NCBI GenBank assembly: GCA_937951485.1
Contig: CALEDJ010000029.1
Span: 103,718 to 167,717, forward strand
Origin: an uncultured bacterium
GTDB taxonomy: Bacteria > Hydrogenedentota > Hydrogenedentia > Hydrogenedentales > CAILVY01
DNA: 64,000 nt
Reading direction: 5' to 3'
Part shown: positions 17,973 to 24,536 of the stretch, one piece after another
Position numbering within the stretch: the stretch's first letter is position 1
How the letters are laid out: each line of letters opens with the position of its first letter
Notes under the pieces: generated by a model
What the model was told of the DNA's origin: nothing
The model's input: only the letters and a program-made list of their open reading frames with translations
Database searches by the model: none
Program-made: the position numbers and the translations under genes

Positions 17973-18863
17973 GTGAAACTGGCGGATTTGTACAAGGAAC
18001 AGGGGCTGGTCGTTTCCTTTGAATTGTTTCCCCCGAAGAAATGGCGGGGAATGGCAAACCTCTTTGAGCATTTCAATGAATTGGCCGCATGCCGTCCGTC
18101 TTTTGTCACGTGCACCTACGGGGCGGGCGGCAGCACCAGCACCCGTACGCTGGAAGTGCTGGAGTGGATACGCGGCGACTATCCGAAAATCCCGGTGGCC
18201 CTGCATCTCACTTGCGGCGGCGCCACGGTCGAGGAGTTGAAGGGGTTCGTGCGGCAGGCGGTGGACCGGGGGGCGTGCGGCATTGTCGCGCTGCGTGGCG
18301 ACGCTCCCGCTGGTGAAAACTTTGCACCGACCCCCGGCGGGCTGCGCCATGCCAACGAGTTGGTCGCACTGGTCCGCGCCACGTATCCGGATTTGACCAT
18401 TCTGGTGGCGGGATATCCGGAGGTGCATCCCGAAGCGCCCAGCCCCGAAGCGGACCTGGAGAACCTGAAGCGCAAGGTGGACGCGGGCGCGGATGTGGTC
18501 CTCACGCAGTTGTTCTATGACAATGCGCTGTATTTCCGATTCCGCGATCGCTGTGAGAAAGCGGGCATACGGGCGCCCATCGTGCCGGGCATTCTGCCGG
18601 TGACCAATCTTGCCCAGGTCAAGCGGATCACGGGCCTGTGCGGAGCGACGCTGCCGCAACGGCTCACCCAACGCCTGGAAACGTACAACAATGATGAAGA
18701 AGGGCAATTCGCGGTGGGGGTGTATTACGCCACGCGGCAGGTGGAGGAACTGGTGGAGCAGGGCGCGCCCGGCATCCATTTCTATGTGCTCAACAAATCG
18801 CGCGCCGCCGCGCTGATCTGCCGCGCGCTGACGCTTGACCGTTTCGCTCCGGTGCTGTCCTGA
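17973..18863 (+). CDS. metF: Methylenetetrahydrofolate reductase
   Basis: A 296-residue FAD enzyme that reduces 5,10-methylene-THF to 5-methyl-THF for methionine synthesis. It has the family's FELFPPKKWRG near the N-terminus (Glu is catalytic), FVTCTYGAGGST, VALHLTCGGAT, GIVALRGDAPAGE, ADVVLTQLFYDNALY and PGILPVTNLAQVKRITGLCG. Length and motif order match bacterial MetF. The start is GTG 17973, 4 nt downstream of a GGGTGAG element. It ends 9 nt before the convergent DUF962 gene. Confidence 0.95.
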   Translation: MKLADLYKEQGLVVSFELFPPKKWRGMANLFEHFNELAACRPSFVTCTYGAGGSTSTRTLEVLEWIRGDYPKIPVALHLTCGGATVEELKGFVRQAVDRGACGIVALRGDAPAGENFAPTPGGLRHANELVALVRATYPDLTILVAGYPEVHPEAPSPEADLENLKRKVDAGADVVLTQLFYDNALYFRFRDRCEKAGIRAPIVPGILPVTNLAQVKRITGLCGATLPQRLTQRLETYNNDEEGQFAVGVYYATRQVEELVEQGAPGIHFYVLNKSRAAALICRALTLDRFAPVLS

Positions 18864-18872
18864 TCGGCGCTT

Positions 18873-19412
18873 CTATTTGCCTGCCGGAACGCCCTCCGCG
18901 ACGCCGCGCGACGCCGCTTCCAGCCGCTTTACTTCTGCATGCAGTTCCTGCTTGAATCCCAGCAGGAAATAGACTTCGGCCACCATGAAAATGGGGCCGA
19001 TGAACATCTGGAACAGGTTGTCGGTAAGCGCCGGGCGGCGCTTTTCAAACATTCCGTGGCCGATCAACTGAAAAATCCAGCCCCCGACGAAAAAAATGAG
19101 GAACAGCGCCATGCCCGCGCCATAGGGCCACTGCGCCGCAAGATGTGCGGCATAGAGCACCGGGACAATGAACAAGGTCATGCCGATCGCCAGCGCCGCA
19201 TCCAGGGCGTAATAATACGCCAGCACTATCGCCACAAACACCATGGCGGCGGTGATGCCGTATCCGCCGATTTCCACGGAGATCCATCCCATCGGGATCA
19301 GTATCGAGAAAATGATGGACGGAATGCCGATAAAGTGGGTGGCTTTGTTCCACGGGTTCTTGTGATAGGCCTCATAGAACGACATCTGATCGGCGATGCT
19401 TTTCATGGTCAT
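18873..19412 (-). CDS. Mpo1/DUF962 family membrane protein
   Basis: A 179-residue integral membrane protein of the DUF962 family, whose yeast member Mpo1 is an iron-dependent 2-hydroxy fatty acid dioxygenase used in alpha-oxidation. The N-terminal SFYEAYHKNPWNKATHFIGI carries the conserved histidines, and GWIFQLIGHGMFEKRRPALT carries the second His cluster. Four hydrophobic segments lie between residues 25 and 115. GGAG precedes ATG 19412; ATG 19406 is an alternative. The bacterial substrate is not known. Confidence 0.85.
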   Translation of the reverse strand: MTMKSIADQMSFYEAYHKNPWNKATHFIGIPSIIFSILIPMGWISVEIGGYGITAAMVFVAIVLAYYYALDAALAIGMTLFIVPVLYAAHLAAQWPYGAGMALFLIFFVGGWIFQLIGHGMFEKRRPALTDNLFQMFIGPIFMVAEVYFLLGFKQELHAEVKRLEAASRGVAEGVPAGK

Positions 19413-19491
19413 GATCTCCGCAAGTGTTTCCGGGTTCCGCAGTTTTCTTTGCTTGAAAGAACACTGGGCGCAACCGGGAACATTCCCGCGA

Positions 19492-19851
19492 TCAGTCCGC
19501 AGACTTTAGTCCTTCGAAACGGTCTTCTTCATCGCGAAAGAGGATGTTGAATGTTGTGAGGCTGCCGTAGGCGCGGGTGATGAGGGTCTGCATTTCCGCG
19601 CGATCCACATCGGAAAGTTTGGGATGGCTATTGATTTTTTGTTCGAGAACGCGCAGTTTCTCCCGCACTGATGTGATTTTCCTGAAGAATGTCTCGATCG
19701 GCAGTTCTTTGCTTTTCAGGGTGGCGTCCCTCGGTTGGAGGATCAATTTGCCGCCTTCAAAACGGGGCGCCATGGCGTAGCGCCCCATCGCCATTTCCTC
19801 TTGAATCACTTCCCGCAATATGGCCTTCACAGTCTGCCACGAGAGTTCCAT
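19492..19851 (-). CDS. Uncharacterised small protein (119 aa)
   Basis: I do not recognise this protein. It is soluble and charged, with an N-terminal helix (WQTVKAILREVIQEEM), a short beta segment (FEGGKLILQPRD), and a long helical middle (TFFRKITSVREKLRVLEQKI) consistent with a coiled-coil dimer. GGAGACGGAAAG precedes ATG 19851 at good spacing. It could be a small regulatory or chaperone-like protein; nothing in the sequence decides. Confidence 0.7.
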   Translation of the reverse strand: MELSWQTVKAILREVIQEEMAMGRYAMAPRFEGGKLILQPRDATLKSKELPIETFFRKITSVREKLRVLEQKINSHPKLSDVDRAEMQTLITRAYGSLTTFNILFRDEEDRFEGLKSAD

Positions 19852-19953
19852 CTTTCCGTCTCCTGTCGGGTTGAAACGCAGGGGAACGATAGCATGGATT
19901 TGCAGGCGCGGGCGACTGGCGGCTTGGCGGATGGAGGCGTATCGGCGGCAATA

Positions 19954-20688
19954 TCAGATGCCTGCGCCGTGGATGTGGATGCCGCATTCCTTTTTGTCGC
20001 CCTTGTGGAACTGGTTGAACCAGCGCCATCGTCCGGCGCGTTTGTCCTCTCCGGGCAGGGTGGGCGTGGTGCAGATGACGCAGCCGATGCTGGTATAGCC
20101 TTGATCGTAGAGCGCGTTCTTCGGCAGGCCGTGTTCGCGGATGTAGGCATCCACCATTTCCTGGGTCCAATCCGCGAGCGGCGCGATTTTCAGCAGTTTT
20201 CGACCGCTCGGCTGCGCGATGCGGGACACTTTCGGGGTGGCCTTGCGGAATTCAGACTGGTCGCGCCGCAACCCGGTGAACCAGACGTCCAGCGTGGCCA
20301 GCGCGCGCTGGTTTGGGTCCACTTTCCGGACGGTGCAGCAGTATTCCTGTTTTTCCTTGGAATCAAAGAAGAGATATTCGCCATGTTGCTTGATCATGCG
20401 CTGGAGATGTTCCGGGTCAGGCTGAAAGCGCTCGATCTGGATGCCGTAGCGCTTTTCAATGGCGTCCATCAGCGCATAGGTTTCGGCGTGAAGGCGCAGC
20501 GTGTCCACCGTGATCACCCGCAGGCCCGGAGCGACCCGTTGCGCCATGTCTATCATGACGCAGCCGGTGTCCTGGAAACTGGTGATGATTCCCGTGCGTT
20601 CGCCATAGTTCTCGTGCGCCCAACGGAATAATGCCTCGGCGTCCAGCGCTTCCAGCGTCTCCGGTGATACCTGTTCCACAGTCTGCAT
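19954..20688 (-). CDS. cysH: APS reductase-type phosphosulfate reductase
   Basis: A 244-residue assimilatory reductase of the CysH family, which reduces adenylyl sulfate (or PAPS) to sulfite. TGIITSFQDTGCVMIDM is the nucleotide-binding loop; GLRVITVDTLRLHAETY follows. It carries both cysteine pairs that bind a [4Fe-4S] cluster, EYCCTVRK and GCVICTTP, so it should be the iron-sulfur APS reductase type. The catalytic cysteine is in KKECGIHIHG at the C-terminus. ATG 20688 was chosen because AGGGA sits 7 nt upstream and the conserved core begins soon after. It is divergent from hemC-cobA/hemD-hemB, which can make precorrin-2, the precursor of the siroheme used by sulfite reductase. Confidence 0.93.
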   Translation of the reverse strand: MQTVEQVSPETLEALDAEALFRWAHENYGERTGIITSFQDTGCVMIDMAQRVAPGLRVITVDTLRLHAETYALMDAIEKRYGIQIERFQPDPEHLQRMIKQHGEYLFFDSKEKQEYCCTVRKVDPNQRALATLDVWFTGLRRDQSEFRKATPKVSRIAQPSGRKLLKIAPLADWTQEMVDAYIREHGLPKNALYDQGYTSIGCVICTTPTLPGEDKRAGRWRWFNQFHKGDKKECGIHIHGAGI

Positions 20689-20712
20689 GACATGTTCCCT
20701 TTCGCCTTGGGT

Positions 20713-20756
20713 GCGCATCGTAGCGAAGGAACAGGGGATCAATCTCCCTGATGCGC
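20713..20756 (-). promoter_or_regulatory. Structured leader hairpin upstream of cysH
   Basis: GCGCATC at 20713-20719 pairs with GATGCGC at 20750-20756, and within it GGGGATC can pair partly with the facing AATCTCCC. In the cysH transcript this would form a stable stem-loop about 25 nt before the start codon. It matches no riboswitch I know. Confidence 0.4.
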
Positions 20757-20956
20757 CCGCCCTGCAGTCCGACATTTCTACAAGGAATCCCCCGTGATTT
20801 TCAACATGTGCGGATACAATCAGTATCATGTAAACGTAGAAAACGGGGATGATATTCCCGCATGCCAACGCATTGCGGGTTGCAGGTCAGGGTGTGCGCC
20901 CGATATGGTATGGGACGCTGTCGCCCGCGCATATATTACCCATCCAAAGGAGAACG

Positions 20957-21913
20957 ATGCCACTGAGGATTCGGATAGGCAGCCGGGGCAGTCGCCTGGC
21001 CCTGGCGCAGACGGCGCGGGTGAAGGCATTGCTGGTCTCTCGGCTGCCGGAGGCGGCGTTGGAAACTGTCGTCATAGACACCGAAGGCGACCGCATGGGC
21101 GCGGCGGCGCCGGCGGCGCCACGGCCGCCGGGCGCATTCACTTGCGCCGTGGACCGGGCGCTGCTGGAGGGACGCATTGACGCGGCGGTGCATAGCCTCA
21201 AAGACATGCCAATCCGCCTGGACCCGGCCCTGACCATTGCGGCGACGCCTGAACGTGAAGACCCCCGGGACGTATTTCTTTCCAGGAATAACGCAGGGCT
21301 TGCGGAATGTCCTTCAGGATGGGTGGTCGGCACGAGCAGCCCGCGTCGGCGGGCCTTCCTGCGGGCCACGCGCCCCGACCTGCGCGTCCGTCCCATCCGG
21401 GGAAACGTAGACACGCGCATACGCAAGATGCGCGAAGCAGGGGAGGTGGACGCCCTGATTCTCGCGGCCGCTGGTATGCGCCGCCTGCGTGCGGATGCGC
21501 CGCAAGCGGCATATCTTGACCCTGTTGTGTGGCCGCCCGCGCCTGGTCAGGGCGCGCTGGCCGTGGTCGTCCGGGTCGGCGATACATCGTTGCTTCCGTT
21601 GGTCCGGGGTATCGAGGATGAGGCGGTCCGGTGCGCAATTACGGCGGAGCGCGCCGTACTGATGGGGTTGGGCGGCGTATGCGGTGCGCCGCTGGGGGCT
21701 TATGCGGTCCTGGACGGCGGGCGCGTCGTGCTCCATGCCGCGCTGGCGGACCCGTGGGAAGGAACGATGGTGCGGGGCATGCGCGAAGGCGGGGCAGCCG
21801 AAGCGGAAGTGCTCGGCAAGACGCTGGCCGCCGAGTTGCTCCAGGGTGGCGGACAGGCCATTATGGACCATGTGCGGCAACATCATGGAAAACCGTGGGA
21901 TGAAGAAGGCTGA
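20957..21913 (+). CDS. hemC: Hydroxymethylbilane synthase (porphobilinogen deaminase)
   Basis: A 318-residue enzyme that polymerises four porphobilinogens into hydroxymethylbilane. RIGSRGSRLALAQTARVKAL is the N-terminal signature, AVHSLKDMPIRL the conserved loop, GTSSPRRRAFLRATRPDL the Arg-rich substrate site, and RGNVDTRIRKM follows. The dipyrromethane cofactor is held by the Cys in GGVCGAPLGAYA. AAAGGAG lies 5 nt upstream of ATG 20957, so the longer open frame from 20849 is not used. It overlaps the next gene by 14 nt and is the first gene of hemC-cobA/hemD-hemB. Confidence 0.95.
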   Translation: MPLRIRIGSRGSRLALAQTARVKALLVSRLPEAALETVVIDTEGDRMGAAAPAAPRPPGAFTCAVDRALLEGRIDAAVHSLKDMPIRLDPALTIAATPEREDPRDVFLSRNNAGLAECPSGWVVGTSSPRRRAFLRATRPDLRVRPIRGNVDTRIRKMREAGEVDALILAAAGMRRLRADAPQAAYLDPVVWPPAPGQGALAVVVRVGDTSLLPLVRGIEDEAVRCAITAERAVLMGLGGVCGAPLGAYAVLDGGRVVLHAALADPWEGTMVRGMREGGAAEAEVLGKTLAAELLQGGGQAIMDHVRQHHGKPWDEEG

Positions 21914-23480
21914 AGAAACAAACGCCCCGGCGTGTGCCGGCGGAATGGTGTGGCTTGTGGGGGCCGGTCCCGGCGATCCCGGGCTGTGCACCCTGCGCGC
22001 CGCGCAGTGCATTGGGGAAGCCGATGTGATTTTGTATGACGCCCTGGTGCATCCCAGGCTGCTGGACCACGCCGCCCCGGGCTGCGAATGCATTGCCACA
22101 GGCAAGCGCGCGGGCGGCGATGCCATAGATCAGGACGCCCTCAACGCCATGATGGCCGATTTTGCGCGGGCCGGGAAACGCGTCTGCCGCCTGAAAGGCG
22201 GCGACCCGTTTGTGCTGGGGCGCGGCGGGGAAGAGGCCGCGTATCTGCGCGCGCAGGGCATCCTTTTCGAGATTGTTCCGGGCGTTACGTCGGCACTGGC
22301 AGCCCCTGCCTGCGCGGGTATCCCGGTCACGCACCGGGGCGTTTCCGCCGCCGTGCGCATCGTGTCGGGCCATGAAGCGCCCGACAAGGACGCCGGCCAG
22401 GTGCGGTGGGATGCCGTGCGAGCGGACGGCGGGACGCTGGTCGTATTGATGGGACTGCGCCGTCTGGAGGCCATCACGGGGATGCTGATCGCGAACGGCT
22501 GGTCGCCGGAGACGCCCGCGGCGGTTGTCGCCCACGGGACATTGCCGTCACAGCGCACCGTGTGCGCGCCGTTGGCGCAGATCGCGCGCAGTGCGGCGGA
22601 CCACGGCCTTGATGCCCCGGCGGTGCTGGTGGTCGGGGAGGTGGTGGGGTTGCGTGAACAGTTGGCATGGCTGGAGCAACGCCCGCTTTTCGGTCGCTGC
22701 ATCATGGTGGTGCGGCCGCGCGCGCAGGCCGTGGAAACAGCCCGGGCGCTGGCCGACCTTGGCGCGGAGGCGCTGATTGCCCCCGTCATTCGCATTGAAT
22801 TCGTGGCCGACTCCCCGGCCATGGCCGCCGCCGTGGGGCAATTGCCGCAAACCGATTGGGTCGTGTTTACCAGTGTGCACGGCGTGGACGCCCTGATGGC
22901 GTGCATTGCCCGCGCAGGCGGCGATGCGCGCATGTTTGGCGGGGTCCGCATTGCGGCGGTCGGTCCGGCAACGGCGGCCCGGCTGGCAGCGCGCGGCCTG
23001 GCGGCGGACCTCGTGCCGGACCGCTACCTGACCGAAGCGCTTCCCGAAGCCCTGGCGGGGCGGGGCACGCTGGCGGGGCGGCGTATCATGCTTCCGCGTT
23101 CCGAAATCGCGGCATCCGCTCTCGCGGATGCCCTCCGCGCCTGCGGCGCGGCGGTGACGGAAGTCGCGGCGTACCGCGTGTTGCCGGGTGAACCGCTTGA
23201 CGAAGCACTGCTGGAACGTCTGGAGCAGGGCCGCGTGGACCTTGTGCTTTTTGCCAGCCCCTCGGAGGTGGATGGCTTCATCGCGGCGGTGCCGTCGGAG
23301 CGCCGGGAAGGCACGCTGCCGCGCATCACGGCGGCGGCCATCGGCCCGGTGACGGAGCGCGCGCTGCGCGCAGCCGGATTCGCCGTGGCGCTGTCCGCGT
23401 CGGAACACAGCATGCCGGGATTTATCCGGGCCGTCTGTGATTATTTCGCCCGGGGTCCCCGGGGAGAAGGACTTGTGTAA
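21900..23480 (+). CDS. cobA-hemD: Uroporphyrinogen-III methyltransferase fused to uroporphyrinogen-III synthase
   Basis: A 526-residue fusion. Residues about 15-255 are a SUMT/CobA methyltransferase: VWLVGAGPGDPGLCTLRA, GCECIATGKRAGG, RLKGGDPFVLGRGGEEA, and GVTSALAAPACAGIPVTHRG. It turns uroporphyrinogen III into precorrin-2. Residues about 260-520 are HemD, the cyclase that makes uroporphyrinogen III (TDWVVFTSVHGVDALM; GVRIAAVGPATAARLAARG; VDLVLFASPSEVDGFI; AAAIGPVTERALRAAGF). The start at 21900 overlaps hemC by 14 nt; ATG 21885 is in frame and possible. Its TAA stop shares the A of the next gene's ATG (TAATG), so translation with hemB is coupled. Such fusions are known in Firmicutes and Planctomycetes. 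Confidence 0.95.
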   Translation: MKKAEETNAPACAGGMVWLVGAGPGDPGLCTLRAAQCIGEADVILYDALVHPRLLDHAAPGCECIATGKRAGGDAIDQDALNAMMADFARAGKRVCRLKGGDPFVLGRGGEEAAYLRAQGILFEIVPGVTSALAAPACAGIPVTHRGVSAAVRIVSGHEAPDKDAGQVRWDAVRADGGTLVVLMGLRRLEAITGMLIANGWSPETPAAVVAHGTLPSQRTVCAPLAQIARSAADHGLDAPAVLVVGEVVGLREQLAWLEQRPLFGRCIMVVRPRAQAVETARALADLGAEALIAPVIRIEFVADSPAMAAAVGQLPQTDWVVFTSVHGVDALMACIARAGGDARMFGGVRIAAVGPATAARLAARGLAADLVPDRYLTEALPEALAGRGTLAGRRIMLPRSEIAASALADALRACGAAVTEVAAYRVLPGEPLDEALLERLEQGRVDLVLFASPSEVDGFIAAVPSERREGTLPRITAAAIGPVTERALRAAGFAVALSASEHSMPGFIRAVCDYFARGPRGEGLV

Positions 23481-24472
23481 TGCCATATCCGGATACCCGT
23501 TTGAGGCGCTTGCGGCAACATCCCGCCGCACGGCGCATGCTGCAGGAATACCGCATCGCGCCGGATAATTTTGTGCTCCCGCTGTTCGTGCATGGCGGAA
23601 GCGGCGACCGGCGGGAAATTGACGCCATGCCCGGCGTATTCCACCATTCTCCGGACATGGCGGCGGAAGCGGCGGCGGAAACCTTTGATGCCGGGGTGCC
23701 TGCGGTGCTTCTTTTTGGCGTGCCGGACCGTAAAGATGCGGCCGGGTCCGCCGCATGGGCGGAAGACGGCCCTGTGTGCCGAAGCATTGAGTCTATCAAG
23801 CGGCGCAGTCCGGACATCCATGTTTTCACCGATGTCTGCCTCTGCGCCTACACCGAGCACGGCCATTGCGGGGTGCTTGCGCCGGATGCGGGTGAATCCT
23901 GTCGCGTTGACAACGACGCCACCCTGCCGTTGTTGGCGCGGATGGCCTGCGCGCATGCCCGCGCCGGGGCCGACGCCGTCGCCCCCTCCGACATGATGGA
24001 TGGTCGCGTGCGCGCCATTCGTCGCGCCCTGGATGATGCGGGTTTCGCAGAGGTGGCCATCATGGCCTACAGCGCCAAGTACGCTTCGGCGTTTTATGGG
24101 CCGTTCCGCGAAGCGGCCGATTCCGCGCCGCGCGCGGGAGACCGATCGGGCTACCAGATGGACCCCGCCAATGTGCGCGAAGCCATGCGCGAGATCGCGC
24201 TGGACATCGAGGAAGGCGCGGACATCGTCATGGTGAAGCCCGCCCTGCCCTGTCTCGATATTATCCGGCGCGCCGCCGAGCGCTTTGATGCGCCCATTGC
24301 CGCCTATCAGGTCTCCGGCGAATATGCCATGATCAAGGCCGCCGCCGCGCGCGGCTGGATGGACGAAAAACGCGCCGTGCTCGAATCCCTCACCGCGATC
24401 CGGCGCGCCGGCGCGCAGATCATCATCACCTACTGGGCGGCGGATGCCGCGCGCTGGTGCGCGCGGCGGTAG
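23480..24472 (+). CDS. hemB: Delta-aminolevulinic acid dehydratase (porphobilinogen synthase)
   Basis: A 330-residue enzyme that condenses two 5-aminolevulinates to porphobilinogen. It has RLRRLRQHPAARRMLQE at the N-terminus, the metal-site cysteines in DVCLCAYTEHGHCG (the zinc type), the first active-site lysine in MAYSAKYASAFYGPF, and the Schiff-base lysine in DIVMVKPALPCLDII. AAYQVSGEYAMIKAAA is the C-terminal signature. It is coupled to the upstream gene by a TAATG overlap. No hemA or hemL is in the window. Confidence 0.96.
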   Translation: MPYPDTRLRRLRQHPAARRMLQEYRIAPDNFVLPLFVHGGSGDRREIDAMPGVFHHSPDMAAEAAAETFDAGVPAVLLFGVPDRKDAAGSAAWAEDGPVCRSIESIKRRSPDIHVFTDVCLCAYTEHGHCGVLAPDAGESCRVDNDATLPLLARMACAHARAGADAVAPSDMMDGRVRAIRRALDDAGFAEVAIMAYSAKYASAFYGPFREAADSAPRAGDRSGYQMDPANVREAMREIALDIEEGADIVMVKPALPCLDIIRRAAERFDAPIAAYQVSGEYAMIKAAAARGWMDEKRAVLESLTAIRRAGAQIIITYWAADAARWCARR

Positions 24473-24495
24473 ATAAAAGAAGTATTTCTCCGCCA

Positions 24496-24522
24496 TGCCC
24501 GCAAAATGCAATCATCCGGGCA
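24496..24522. terminator. Possible bidirectional terminator between convergent genes
   Basis: TGCCCG and CGGGCA form a 6-bp stem with a 15-nt loop in the 64-nt gap between hemB and the convergent gene ending at 24537. There is no long T-run on either side, so the call is weak. Confidence 0.3.
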
Positions 24523-24536
24523 AATATCGGGGGCGC

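Noticed and set aside
20713-20756. SAM or cobalamin riboswitch upstream of cysH
   Set aside because: The hairpin is real but lacks the conserved core of either class.
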